Position numbers and translations under genes: made by a program
Notes under the pieces: model-generated
Databases searched by the model: none
What the model saw: only the letters and a program-made list of their open reading frames with translations
What the model was told of the DNA's origin: nothing
Assembly (NCBI RefSeq): GCF_030295745.1
Contig: NZ_AP027291.1
Location: 3,534,001-3,598,000 of the forward strand
Length of the DNA: 64,000 bases
Direction: 5' to 3'
Origin: Mycolicibacterium sp. TUM20985
Lineage (GTDB): Bacteria > Actinomycetota > Actinomycetes > Mycobacteriales > Mycobacteriaceae
Part shown: in pieces, positions 26,216 to 34,251 of the stretch
Numbering within the stretch: the stretch's first letter is position 1
How the letters are laid out: the number at the start of each line of letters is the position of its first letter

Positions 26216-27199
26216 ATGGCCGATCACGAAGAAGGGCCGGGTCAGCACTACCAACCCGAACAGACTGGGATCTACGAGTTGGAGTTCCCCGCTCCTCAGC
26301 TGTCGTCGGAGGACGGGCGTGGACCCGTCATGATCCACGCCCTGGAAGGGTTCTCCGACGCCGGGCACGTCATCAAGATCGCCGCGACGCATCTCAAGGA
26401 CACCCTCGACACCGAGCTGGTCGCGTCCTTCGCGATCGACGAGCTGCTCGACTACCGCTCGCGTCGGCCGCTCATGACGTTCAAGACCGACCACTTCACC
26501 CACTACGACGACCCCGAGCTGAACCTCTACGCGCTGCACGACAGCGTCGGCACGCCGTTCCTGCTGCTGGCCGGTCTCGAACCGGACCTTCGGTGGGAAC
26601 GCTTCATCACCGCCGTCCGCCTGCTCGCGGAACGACTCGGCGTCCGCCAGGTGATCGGCCTCGGCGCCATCCCGATGGCGGTGCCGCACACCCGCCCGAT
26701 CACCATGACCGCCCACTCCGGCAACAAGGAGCTGATCGCCGGCCACCAGCCGTGGGTCGGCGAGGTGCAGGTGCCCGCCAGCGTGTCGAATCTGCTCGAG
26801 TACCGCATGACCCAGCATGGCCACGACGCGGTCGGATTCACCGTGCACGTCCCGCACTACTTGGCACAGACGGACTATCCACCGGCAGCGGATGCGTTGC
26901 TGACGCAGGTTGCCAAGACCGGGTCGCTGCGACTTCCGCTTGGGTCACTCGCCGAGGCCGGCGCAGAGGTGCACGACAAGATCAACGAACAGGTGTCCTC
27001 CAGTGACGAAGTCGCTCAAGTGGTGACGGCCCTGGAGCACCAGTACGATGCGTTCGTTGCTGCCCAAGAGAATCGATCGCTACTGGCGCGTGACGAGGAT
27101 TTGCCCAGTGGCGATGAACTCGGCGCCGAATTCGAGCGTTTCCTCGCCGAGCAGACCGGAGACGATTCGGTTGACGGGGGCGGCGACACCGGGTCCTGA
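26216..27199 (+). CDS. PAC2-family protein (Rv2714-type)
   Basis: A 327-aa protein of the PAC2 family (proteasome assembly chaperone-like fold). The core runs from MIHALEGFSDAGHVIKIAAT through FLLLAGLEPDLRWERFITAV to RPITMTAHSGNKELI, and the C-terminal part is helical and acidic. The M. tuberculosis homologue has a published crystal structure as I recall, but its cellular role is unresolved; a link to actinobacterial proteasome assembly is only suggested by fold. ATG 26216 follows an AGGAGG at 26199-26204 at longer than usual spacing. It is followed 42 bp later by the hydrolase gene, probably one operon. Confidence 0.87.
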   Translation: MADHEEGPGQHYQPEQTGIYELEFPAPQLSSEDGRGPVMIHALEGFSDAGHVIKIAATHLKDTLDTELVASFAIDELLDYRSRRPLMTFKTDHFTHYDDPELNLYALHDSVGTPFLLLAGLEPDLRWERFITAVRLLAERLGVRQVIGLGAIPMAVPHTRPITMTAHSGNKELIAGHQPWVGEVQVPASVSNLLEYRMTQHGHDAVGFTVHVPHYLAQTDYPPAADALLTQVAKTGSLRLPLGSLAEAGAEVHDKINEQVSSSDEVAQVVTALEHQYDAFVAAQENRSLLARDEDLPSGDELGAEFERFLAEQTGDDSVDGGGDTGS

Positions 27200-27241
27200 T
27201 CGGCCGCCTGACCCAGGGCCCGACGACGAAGTTGGTGATCG

Positions 27242-28264
27242 GTGACCAAGCGACAGCCCAACTTGCGGCCCGTGCGCGAGCTCAGCCCGACGCTGCACTA
27301 CCGCACCATCCACGGGTATCGACGCGCGTACCGGATTGCCGGGTCGGGGCCGGCCATCCTGCTCATCCACGGCATCGGCGACAACTCCACGACCTGGAGC
27401 ACCGTGCAGGCGAAACTCGCCCAACGGTTCACGGTGATCGCTCCGGACCTGCTGGGCCATGGCAAGTCCGACAAGCCCCGCGCCGACTACTCGGTTGCTG
27501 CCTACGCGAACGGCATGCGCGACCTGCTCAGCGTCTTGGACATCGACCGGGTCACCGTCGTCGGACATTCGCTCGGCGGCGGGGTGGCCATGCAATTCGC
27601 CTATCAGTTCCCGCAGTTGGTGGATCGACTGATCCTCGTCGGGGCCGGCGGAGTGACAAGGGACGTCAACGTCGCCTTCCGGATCGCCTCCCTGCCGTTG
27701 GGGAGTGAGGCGCTAGCGCTGCTGCGTCTGCCGATGGTGCTACCCGCACTGCATCTGCTCGGTCGGGTCGGCGGCCCACTTCTCGGCACCACCGGTCTCG
27801 GTCGCGACCTGCCCCACGTCCTGCGCATCCTCGCCGACCTCCCGGAGCCGACGGCGTCCTCCGCCTTCGCCAGGACCCTGCGCGCGGTGGTCGACTGGCG
27901 GGGCCAGGTGGTGACCATGCTCGATCGATGTTATTTGACGGAATCGGTTCCCGTGCAATTGATTTGGGGTTCTCGCGATTCGGTGATCCCGGTCAGTCAC
28001 GCGCGCATGGCGCACGCCGCCATGCCGGGCGCGCAACTCGAGGTGTTCGAGGGGTCCGGCCACTTCCCCTTCCACGACGATCCCGACCGCTTCGTCGAGG
28101 TCGTGGAGAAGTTCATCGATTCGACCGACCCGGCCGTCTACGACCAGGACATGCTGCGCGACCTGTTGCGTGCCGGGGCCAGCGAGGGTGGTCTCACCGG
28201 TTCCATCGACACCCGCGTCGCGGTGCTCGATGCCATGGGGGCCGACGAGCGCAGCGCCACGTAG
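27242..28264 (+). CDS. Alpha/beta-fold hydrolase (Rv2715-type)
   Basis: An alpha/beta hydrolase of 340 aa. The oxyanion-hole segment is ILLIHGIGDNSTTW, and the nucleophile elbow is VVGHSLGGGVAMQFA with Ser at about residue 109. The catalytic acid lies in IWGSRDSVIPVSHA and the His in FEGSGHFPFHDDPDRF. A cap domain lies between about residues 140 and 225. The family includes epoxide hydrolases, haloalkane dehalogenases and lipases; the substrate cannot be predicted. The start is GTG 27242. It is sandwiched between PAC2 and PhzF genes with short gaps, suggesting a three-gene operon. Confidence 0.87.
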   Translation: MTKRQPNLRPVRELSPTLHYRTIHGYRRAYRIAGSGPAILLIHGIGDNSTTWSTVQAKLAQRFTVIAPDLLGHGKSDKPRADYSVAAYANGMRDLLSVLDIDRVTVVGHSLGGGVAMQFAYQFPQLVDRLILVGAGGVTRDVNVAFRIASLPLGSEALALLRLPMVLPALHLLGRVGGPLLGTTGLGRDLPHVLRILADLPEPTASSAFARTLRAVVDWRGQVVTMLDRCYLTESVPVQLIWGSRDSVIPVSHARMAHAAMPGAQLEVFEGSGHFPFHDDPDRFVEVVEKFIDSTDPAVYDQDMLRDLLRAGASEGGLTGSIDTRVAVLDAMGADERSAT

Positions 28265-28273
28265 CATTTGCCC

Positions 28274-28972
28274 ATGGCCTTGAACGTCGACGTCGTCCGC
28301 GTGTTCACCAGCCCGAACGGCGACTACGGAAACCCGCTCGCGGTGGTCGACGCCAGCCTGGCGCCGCCCGCCGAGAGGCAGTGGATCGCCGCCCAATTGG
28401 GTTACAGCGAAACTATTTTCATCGATCTGCCGGCTCCGGGTGCGGGTACCACCACGGCGCACATCTTCACGCCCGTCACGGAACTGCCGTTCGCGGGGCA
28501 TCCGACCGTTGGCGCATCGTGGTGGCTGAGGCAGCGCGGCACCCCGGTCAAGACGTTGCAGGTGCCTGCGGGCGTCGTCCAGGTGAGGTACGAGGACCGG
28601 CCGGATGGTGAGGTCACGGTGATCAGCGCCAGGGCAAAGTGGGCGCCGGAGTTCGCGATGCACCGGTTGGCATCGGTGGACGACGTGCTCGCGGCCGGAG
28701 CCGACGACTTCGACGCCGACGTCGGTCACTACGTCTGGGCGTGGATCGACGAGTCGGCGGGAACCATTCGGTCACGGCTGTTCGCCAACAACATCGGCAT
28801 TCCCGAGGACGAGGCGACCGGCGCGGCCGCGGTACGCATCACCGAACAGCTGAGTCGCGACCTCGTCATCACCCAGGGCCAGGGTTCGGAGCTCCGTACC
28901 ACGTGGAGTGCCGAGGGATGGGTCGACGTCGCGGGACGTGTCGTCGAAGACGGGGTCCGTCGGCTCGACTGA
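28274..28972 (+). CDS. PhzF-family isomerase/epimerase-like protein (Rv2716-type)
   Basis: A 232-aa PhzF-family protein with the diaminopimelate-epimerase fold but no catalytic Cys pair. The family motif YGNPLAVV is at the start, the catalytic-type Glu is in LGYSETIF, and TELPFAGHPTVGASWWL marks the end of the first lobe. The second lobe has EDEATGAAAVRITEQL. True PhzF acts in phenazine synthesis, but most homologues have unknown substrates. I chose ATG 28274; a TTG two codons upstream (28268) is in frame. It lies 9 bp after the hydrolase gene and 4 bp before the stop of the convergent nrdR. Confidence 0.87.
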   Translation: MALNVDVVRVFTSPNGDYGNPLAVVDASLAPPAERQWIAAQLGYSETIFIDLPAPGAGTTTAHIFTPVTELPFAGHPTVGASWWLRQRGTPVKTLQVPAGVVQVRYEDRPDGEVTVISARAKWAPEFAMHRLASVDDVLAAGADDFDADVGHYVWAWIDESAGTIRSRLFANNIGIPEDEATGAAAVRITEQLSRDLVITQGQGSELRTTWSAEGWVDVAGRVVEDGVRRLD

Positions 28973-28976
28973 TCGG

Positions 28977-29438
28977 TCAGGGAGACGGCACGCCGCGATG
29001 GGCGCGCAGCGCCTCGATCTCGCGTTCGAAGTCGGCAGCGGACGAGAACGAGCGGTACACCGATGCGAAGCGGAGGTACGCGACCTCGTCGAGATCACGG
29101 AGGGGGCCCAGGATGGCCAGGCCGACTTCGTTGCTGGGCACCTCGGGTGACCCGGCGGCCCGAACGGCATCCTCCACCTTTTGCGCCAACAGGTTCAAGG
29201 CATCGTCATCGACGTCGCGCCCCTGGCACGCCCGGCGAACGCCCTTGATGACCTTCTCGCGACTGAACGGTTCGGTGACGCCACTGCGCTTCACCACGGC
29301 GAGTACGGCCGTCTCCACCGTGGTGAACCTGCGCCCGCACTCCGGGCAGGAGCGGCGGCGCCGGATCGCTTGACCCTCGTCGGCTTCCCGGGAGTCGACC
29401 ACCCGCGAATCCGGGTGACGGCAGAACGGACAGTGCAT
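28977..29438 (-). CDS. nrdR: Transcriptional repressor NrdR
   Basis: Global repressor of ribonucleotide reductase genes (153 aa). An N-terminal zinc ribbon (CPFC at residues 3-6, CPEC at 31-34, within MHCPFCRHPDSRVVDSRE) binds NrdR boxes. An ATP-cone domain (about residues 49-139, VVKRSGVTEPFSREKVIKG) senses ATP/dATP. ATG 29438 is preceded by AAGGAG at a good distance; the longer open frame upstream is not conserved. It lies 86 bp downstream of chiZ on the same strand, next to the chiZ/lexA SOS control region. Confidence 0.96.
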   Translation of the reverse strand: MHCPFCRHPDSRVVDSREADEGQAIRRRRSCPECGRRFTTVETAVLAVVKRSGVTEPFSREKVIKGVRRACQGRDVDDDALNLLAQKVEDAVRAAGSPEVPSNEVGLAILGPLRDLDEVAYLRFASVYRSFSSAADFEREIEALRAHRGVPSP

Positions 29439-29524
29439 CTCCGCTCCTTCGCCGCGTGCTCTTACTCCGGTCGCATACGAGCGTACCGTTGCACGGCAGT
29501 GCGTTTCACGGCGCATGCTGCGGA

Positions 29525-29983
29525 TCAACCCACCGGCGCGATGAGCGACTGCCCGGCGTCGACCGCCGCGGAGTCCAGTTCGTTGAGATCGCGGATCTCG
29601 GCCACTATCGCACCGACCGCAGCGTCCGGTGCGATCCTCTGCGCCAGCTGCTCCAGCGATTCGCCTGCCTGCACCTGAACCACGGCCAACCGCGCCGGGG
29701 AGGGTGCCGGTGACTCGTGGGTTCCGCCGAGCTGCGCAACCAGGCCGAGCCACACGGTGATGGCCGCGGCGACGAGCGCCAACATCACGGTGGCCAGCGG
29801 GGTCACCGGCCTGCGCCGGTGCGATGCGCGCGACATCAGCACTCCGGTGCCGCGGTAGTTCAGCGGTGCGCCGGCCGGCCGGTGCGGCTGGGGCCCGCGC
29901 CTCGCGGCAGACGTCGTCCGGCGCACCGGCCGCATGGGCCGCACGACGAGATCGGTGGGGTCTTCTCGGGTGATGATGGTCAT
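29525..29983 (-). CDS. chiZ: SOS-induced LysM cell-division inhibitor ChiZ
   Basis: Membrane protein (152 aa) equivalent to M. tuberculosis Rv2719c/ChiZ, which binds the cell wall and division proteins and delays division after DNA damage. A basic, Pro/Arg-rich cytosolic N-terminus (about residues 1-60, with RGTGVLMSRASHRRRPV) precedes one transmembrane helix (LATVMLALVAAAITVWLGLV). A C-terminal LysM-like domain follows (VQAGESLEQLAQRIAP to LNELDSAAVDAGQSLIAPVG). ATG 29983 follows GAAAGG; an ATG six codons upstream (30001) is in frame. Two LexA-box-like sites and a RecA-NDp-type promoter lie upstream. Confidence 0.9.
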   Translation of the reverse strand: MTIITREDPTDLVVRPMRPVRRTTSAARRGPQPHRPAGAPLNYRGTGVLMSRASHRRRPVTPLATVMLALVAAAITVWLGLVAQLGGTHESPAPSPARLAVVQVQAGESLEQLAQRIAPDAAVGAIVAEIRDLNELDSAAVDAGQSLIAPVG

Positions 29984-30010
29984 CTGGCGGGCCTTTCGCA
30001 TGGTGTCCGT

Positions 30011-30026
30011 TCGCTCCTGTGTTCGA
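30011..30026. promoter_or_regulatory. LexA (SOS) box-like site 1 upstream of chiZ
   Basis: Read on the minus strand the site is TCGAACACAGGAGCGA, with one perfect half (TCGAAC) and one degenerate half (GAGCGA), 10 of 12 positions of the mycobacterial consensus TCGAAC-N4-GTTCGA. It lies 28 bp upstream of the chiZ start. Confidence 0.5.
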
Positions 30027-30033
30027 ATGCTAA

Positions 30034-30049
30034 TCGCTCAGGTGTTCGA
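30034..30049. promoter_or_regulatory. LexA (SOS) box-like site 2 upstream of chiZ
   Basis: On the minus strand the site is TCGAACACCTGAGCGA, the same 10/12 match and the same degenerate half (GAGCGA) as the neighbouring site 23 bp away. The matching degeneracy suggests a tandem pair under selection or a local duplication rather than chance. Confidence 0.5.
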
Positions 30050-30079
30050 TGACTAGAACATGTGATCGAACTGTTGCAA

Positions 30080-30102
30080 ACGGTATCGCGACCCACCGAC
30101 AC
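30080..30102 (-). promoter_or_regulatory. RecA-NDp (PafBC-type) promoter of chiZ
   Basis: On the minus strand GTGTCGGTG, 8 bp, then TACCGT. The consensus for LexA/RecA-independent DNA-damage promoters is TTGTCRGTG-N8-TAnnnT, so 8 of 9 positions of the first box, the exact spacing and the -10 all match. Transcription would start near 30073, upstream of the two LexA-like boxes. Confidence 0.6.
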
Positions 30103-30135
30103 GTCCGCCCGGCCAAAGAATTGGCACGACACGCG

Positions 30136-30151
30136 TCGAACACATGTTTGA
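30136..30151. promoter_or_regulatory. LexA (SOS) box upstream of lexA
   Basis: TCGAACACATGTTTGA matches the mycobacterial SOS box TCGAAC-N4-GTTCGA at 11 of 12 positions. It lies 33-48 bp upstream of the lexA ATG and overlaps the predicted -35 element, as expected for autorepression. Confidence 0.88.
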
Positions 30152-30176
30152 TTCTGCCCTCGGGTAGGACTACATT
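30148..30176 (+). promoter_or_regulatory. Predicted lexA promoter (SigA type)
   Basis: TTGATT (30148-30153) and TACATT (30171-30176) are separated by 17 bp. The start site would fall at about 30183-30184, i.e. at the lexA ATG itself, which would make the transcript leaderless. The -35 overlaps the LexA box. Confidence 0.55.
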
Positions 30177-30183
30177 CGGCGCC

Positions 30184-30852
30184 ATGAGTGACATCAACGA
30201 CACGGTCCTGACCGAACGTCAGCGCACCATCCTGGAGGTCATCCGGAGCTCGGTCACCACGCGGGGATACCCGCCCAGCATCCGCGAGATCGGTGACGCC
30301 GTGGGCCTGACCTCGACGTCGTCGGTCGCGCACCAACTCCGCACGCTGGAACGCAAGGGCTACCTGCGTCGCGACGCCAACCGACCGCGCGCGGTCGACG
30401 TGCGGTCCGCAGACGATCCCTCGCGGTTGGCGGGGCCGGTCGTCACGACCGACGTCGCAGGCTCCGACGCCCTGCCCGTACCCACCTTCGTCCCCGTGCT
30501 CGGGCGCATCGCCGCCGGCGGACCGATCTTGGCCGAAGAGGCAGTCGAAGACGTGTTCCCGCTACCGAAGGAACTCGTCGGTGAAGGGTCGCTCTTCCTG
30601 TTGAAGGTGGTCGGCGAGTCGATGGTCGACGCCGCGATCTGCGACGGCGACTGGGTCGTGATCCGCCAGCAGAACGTGGCGGACAACGGCGACATCGTCG
30701 CCGCGATGATCGACGGCGAAGCCACCGTGAAGACCTTCAAGCGCACCGGTGGTCAGGTGTGGCTCATGCCCCACAACCCGGCCTTCGACCCGATCCCCGG
30801 TAACGACGCGGCCATCCTCGGCAAGGTCGTCACCGTCATCCGCAAGATCTAA
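30184..30852 (+). CDS. lexA: SOS repressor LexA
   Basis: Repressor of the SOS regulon (222 aa) that self-cleaves when RecA filaments form. An N-terminal winged helix-turn-helix (ERQRTILEVIRSS to RTLERKGYLRRD) binds SOS boxes. The C-terminal S24 peptidase domain has the cleavage site at Ala111-Gly112 (GRIAAGGP), nucleophile Ser146 (VGESMVDA) and Lys183 (ATVKTFKR). ATG 30184 is chosen because it aligns with the M. tuberculosis start and follows the SOS box and promoter; the 45 in-frame codons upstream run through those sites and cannot be coding. It is divergent from chiZ. Confidence 0.97.
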   Translation: MSDINDTVLTERQRTILEVIRSSVTTRGYPPSIREIGDAVGLTSTSSVAHQLRTLERKGYLRRDANRPRAVDVRSADDPSRLAGPVVTTDVAGSDALPVPTFVPVLGRIAAGGPILAEEAVEDVFPLPKELVGEGSLFLLKVVGESMVDAAICDGDWVVIRQQNVADNGDIVAAMIDGEATVKTFKRTGGQVWLMPHNPAFDPIPGNDAAILGKVVTVIRKI

Positions 30853-30872
30853 TACTCGCGGCCGACGGCCGG

Positions 30873-32927
30873 CTAACCCTTGGTGAAGCCGTTCGTCAAG
30901 GCGAACTCTTCACTGGCGAACCAGATTTCGGCCCTGGCGCGGTCGTACTGGCCCGTTCCGGGCATCCAGTACAGCCCCGTCTTGGTGTCGGCCTTGATCG
31001 GATAGCCGGCGGGTGCGTCGAAGGGGTCGTCCATCGCCAGTCGCAGCGACGTCTCCGCGACCACTGGCTCGGTGAACTGGATCGCTGCGTGCCGACCGCT
31101 GGGCGGCCCGCTGTCCGGCTCCGGCTCCAACTCAGGATCCGGCTCCAACTCCGGCTCCAGCTCTGGCTCCAGCTCTGGATCCGGATCGGGTACCACTTCG
31201 GCCTGCACCTCGGTGTGCTCGTAATCGTCGGGTTGGTCGACCCGAGGGTCGTGAGAGTCGTCGAGGGCGGCGAACCACGCCGTCTCCCGCTCCTCGCCTG
31301 ACGTGACGATCGGTGTCGGCGCGGTGTCGATCACGTCCTGATCCGCGGACAGGTCGGCCGCGAAACCGTCGGCCACGCCATGCCGATCGTCGGCGGGAAG
31401 GTCGTCATCCTCGCCGGAGGGCATCGCCCAGCCACTCCGCCGCTCGTCGGCCTCGGACTTGGCGGTGCTGATCGGTCCGGAGTCGAAGTCGTCGCGATCG
31501 TGGTCGTAATCATCGTCGTATTCGCCGTGCTCATAATCGCCGTCGAAGCCGTCCAACGGTGCCCGGTCGTCGTGCCTGCGCCGATTGAGCAGGACGGCCG
31601 CCGCCACCACCCCGATGAGCACCACGACCGGCACGATGCCGAGCAGCCACCACCAGTTCGGGCGGAACCACGTCGAATCTCCCTCCGACGGGGTGTCGGC
31701 AGCACCCTGCGCCTGCGGAGCAGCACCGCCCGGTACCTCCAGGCCCTGCAGCTGCGATTGCAGACTGGGCGGCTCGGTGGTGAACGCGTTGGTCTTCCCG
31801 TTCCAGGAGATGGCGCCACCGGAGAACTTCTGCGTGACGACGTCATCGCTCTCGGTCTGGTCGGCCGTCGGCGCGCCGAGTTCCCCGGTCGCTCCGCCCA
31901 GCTTCGTCCACGCGGCGTTCATCGCCCCGCGCACGATGACGGCTCCGAAGTCGGGTGTCCAGAAGATCACCGGCCGATCGGCGGCGGCGAAGCTCGCGAT
32001 CTTGCTCATCGGCGCGAGGCCGCCGTCGTCTTCGCTGCTCGTCGGGAAGCCGAGATCGCCCTCGGGTCCGCCCACGCTCTCGTACTTGGCCAGTACCTGT
32101 CCGGTCAGGACGTTGGCACCGGTCGTGGGGCTGTAGAAGATCTTCCCACCGGCATAGTTCTGCCCCGCGCCGTCGGTGCCGATGCCGTACTGCTCGCCGT
32201 CGGCGGCGCCGAGGGGCCCCAGGGGCCCGCCAGCCGACCTTCGCGCCGCGGCGATGGCCGTGGTCACGTCGCCGGGAACCTGCAGCCCTCCGAGCTGGTC
32301 CGCCAGCTCCGGGGGCGTCGTCGTGAAGGTGTTCGTCTTCCGATTCCACGTCAGCTGTCCGCCAGAGAACGTCTGGCTGACGTCGTCACCGCGATAGCTC
32401 TCGTCGTCCGTCGGAACGCCCAGCACACCCGCCGAGCCGCCGAGTTGGTCCCACGCGGCGTTGATGGCGCCCCGAACGACGTGCGCGCCGGTGTCCGGGG
32501 TCCAGAAGATCACCGGCCGGTCGGCAGCACTGAACGTGGTGTTGCGGCTGCCCGGTGCCTTGCCGTCACCCTCGTCGATGGTCGGAAATCCGAGGTCCCC
32601 GTCACCCGGACCCCCCAACGACTGGTACTCGTCGAGGATCGCGCCCCGCATGGCGTGCGCGCCGGAGTCCGGGGTGAAGAAGATCTTGCCGCCGGCGAAG
32701 TTCTGGCCGAAACCCGCACCCACCGGGTAGACGCCACCGTCCTTGATGCCCAGTGGACCGCCTGCGCCACCGCCTGCATCCCAGGCCGACGTGATCGCCG
32801 CGTCGGCGTCATCCTCGGGTGCCGCCACCGCGAGGGGTGCGACGAGCAGTGCGGCAGCCATCACCGCTACGACGCCGGCGCCCGTGCGTCCGATCGTCCT
32901 GCTCACCCGGGTTCGAAGCCCCGTCAT
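30873..32927 (-). CDS. Secreted/membrane LGFP-repeat protein with C-terminal sunset-like domain (Rv2721c-type)
   Basis: A 684-aa envelope protein. It has a signal peptide (residues 1-36, ending PLAVAAPED) and then two homologous blocks of LGFP repeats (about 37-205 and 215-390). In both blocks GGPLG, FAGGKIFF/YAGGKIFY, GDLGFPT and RPVIFWTPD recur. LGFP repeats are thought to hold proteins to the cell wall. One transmembrane helix (WWWLLGIVPVVVLIGVVAAA, about 425-450) follows. The tail of about 230 aa is acidic, with a Glu/Asp-Pro repeat and a closing segment (TGLYWMPGTGQYDRARAEIW) resembling the sunset domain of ArfC-type proteins. ATG 32927 follows GGGAGGA. Confidence 0.87.
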   Translation of the reverse strand: MTGLRTRVSRTIGRTGAGVVAVMAAALLVAPLAVAAPEDDADAAITSAWDAGGGAGGPLGIKDGGVYPVGAGFGQNFAGGKIFFTPDSGAHAMRGAILDEYQSLGGPGDGDLGFPTIDEGDGKAPGSRNTTFSAADRPVIFWTPDTGAHVVRGAINAAWDQLGGSAGVLGVPTDDESYRGDDVSQTFSGGQLTWNRKTNTFTTTPPELADQLGGLQVPGDVTTAIAAARRSAGGPLGPLGAADGEQYGIGTDGAGQNYAGGKIFYSPTTGANVLTGQVLAKYESVGGPEGDLGFPTSSEDDGGLAPMSKIASFAAADRPVIFWTPDFGAVIVRGAMNAAWTKLGGATGELGAPTADQTESDDVVTQKFSGGAISWNGKTNAFTTEPPSLQSQLQGLEVPGGAAPQAQGAADTPSEGDSTWFRPNWWWLLGIVPVVVLIGVVAAAVLLNRRRHDDRAPLDGFDGDYEHGEYDDDYDHDRDDFDSGPISTAKSEADERRSGWAMPSGEDDDLPADDRHGVADGFAADLSADQDVIDTAPTPIVTSGEERETAWFAALDDSHDPRVDQPDDYEHTEVQAEVVPDPDPELEPELEPELEPDPELEPEPDSGPPSGRHAAIQFTEPVVAETSLRLAMDDPFDAPAGYPIKADTKTGLYWMPGTGQYDRARAEIWFASEEFALTNGFTKG
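31115..31189 (-). repeat. Short tandem repeat encoding the (ELEP)n acidic linker
   Basis: About six imperfect copies of a 12-bp unit (GGCTCCAACTCC and variants on the plus strand) lie within the LGFP gene. They encode alternating ELEP/DPELEP units in the cytosolic tail. Copy number is likely to vary between strains because the unit is in frame and near-identical. Confidence 0.8.
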
Positions 32928-33051
32928 TGCGTCCTCCCAGCGAGCTGTGCCGGACTCCCTTGAGTTCCGCGTTCGTCAACTCTGCGTCAGTCGACGTCCA
33001 TCTTGAGGGATATCCAACCCGTCCGAGGAAAGTGTCGCGAGAAGGGGCGGG

Positions 33052-34212
33052 TCACACACCGACGCTGCGGCCGATGATCTCCTTCATGATCTCGGTCGTT
33101 CCGCCGTAGATCGTCTGCACTCGCGAATCAAGATAAGCCCTGGCCACGGGGTATTCGCGCATGTAGCCGTACCCGCCGTGCAGCTGCAGACAGCGGTCGA
33201 TCAGATAGACCTGCTTCTCGGTTGCCCACCACTTCGCCATGGCGGCTTGTTCGGCAGTGAGCTTCTCGTCGAGGTGCAGCCGAATGAACTCGTCGACCGT
33301 GATCCGCACGGCGGTGGCGTCGGTGGCCAGCTCCGCCAGCAGGAATCGAGTGTTCTGGAAGCTGCCGATGGGCTTGCCGAACGCCTTGCGGTCCTTGGTG
33401 TACTGGATGGTCTGCTCGAGGATGGCCTCCATCCCCGCCGCGGCGCCGATCGCGATCGAGATGCGCTCCTGCGGCAGGTTCTGCATCAGGTAGACGAAAC
33501 CCTGGCCTGCTTCACCGAGAAGGTTCTCGGCGGGCACCTGAACGTCGGTGAACGACAGCTCGGCGGTGTCCTGGGCGTCCATGCCGATCTTGTCGAGATG
33601 GCGGCCGCGTTCGAAGCCGGCCATCCCCCGCTCGACCACCAACAGCGAGAAGCCCAGCGCGCCCTTGTCCGGGTCGGTGCAGGCCACCACGATCACCAGG
33701 TCGGCGTGAATGCCGTTGGTGATGAACGTCTTCGAGCCGTTGAGCACCCAGCTGCCGTCCTCCTGCTTGACGGCGCGGGTCTTGATGCCCTGGAGGTCGC
33801 TGCCGGTGCCCGGCTCGGTCATGGCGACCGCGGTGATGATCTCGCCGCTGCAGAACCCGGGTAGCCAGCGCTGCTTCTGCTCCTCGGTGGTGAGGCGCAA
33901 CAGGTACGGGGCGATGACGTCGTTCTGCAAGGGGAAGCCGAGGCCGCTGTAGCGGTGGGCGGACGTCTCCTCTGTGATGATCGTGTTGTAGCGGAAGTCG
34001 TCGTTGCCGCCGCCGCCGTACTCCTCCGGCACGGCCATGCCGAGGAAGCCCTGCTTGCCCGCCTCTAGCCAGACTCCGCGGTCGACGATCTTGTCCTTCT
34101 CCCACTGGTCGTGGAACGGCGCGACGTGGCGCTCCAGGAAGCCGCAGTAGGACTCGCGGAAGAGGTCGTGCTCGGGTTCGAAGAGGGTGCGGTCGTACTT
34201 GATGGCGCCCAT
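33052..34212 (-). CDS. fadE20: Acyl-CoA dehydrogenase FadE20
   Basis: FAD-dependent acyl-CoA dehydrogenase (386 aa) catalysing the first step of beta-oxidation. The FAD and substrate segment MTEPGTGSDLQGIKTRA is typical, and YTKDRKAFGKPIGSFQ and LQLHGGYGYMREYPVAR are the C-terminal signatures. The catalytic base is probably the Glu in LPQERISIA (as in long-chain/isovaleryl-type enzymes). The position used in medium-chain enzymes is Gly here (IYGGTTEIMKE). This places it in the long-chain-type subgroup. ATG 34212. A palindrome resembling a TetR operator lies just upstream. Confidence 0.93.
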   Translation of the reverse strand: MGAIKYDRTLFEPEHDLFRESYCGFLERHVAPFHDQWEKDKIVDRGVWLEAGKQGFLGMAVPEEYGGGGNDDFRYNTIITEETSAHRYSGLGFPLQNDVIAPYLLRLTTEEQKQRWLPGFCSGEIITAVAMTEPGTGSDLQGIKTRAVKQEDGSWVLNGSKTFITNGIHADLVIVVACTDPDKGALGFSLLVVERGMAGFERGRHLDKIGMDAQDTAELSFTDVQVPAENLLGEAGQGFVYLMQNLPQERISIAIGAAAGMEAILEQTIQYTKDRKAFGKPIGSFQNTRFLLAELATDATAVRITVDEFIRLHLDEKLTAEQAAMAKWWATEKQVYLIDRCLQLHGGYGYMREYPVARAYLDSRVQTIYGGTTEIMKEIIGRSVGV

Positions 34213-34251
34213 GGGCTACCTCCGGATCGGTGAAGCGGGATGTGCTGTCGA

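Noticed and set aside
29274..29289. 14-bp match (GTGACGCCACTGCG) to the palindrome arm inside nrdR
   Set aside because: It encodes conserved NrdR residues and has no second arm or loop nearby, so it is a chance match rather than a third copy of the element.
31380..32963. 527-codon frame antisense to the LGFP gene
   Set aside because: Its repeats mirror the LGFP repeats of the real gene; no start signal and no recognisable domain.
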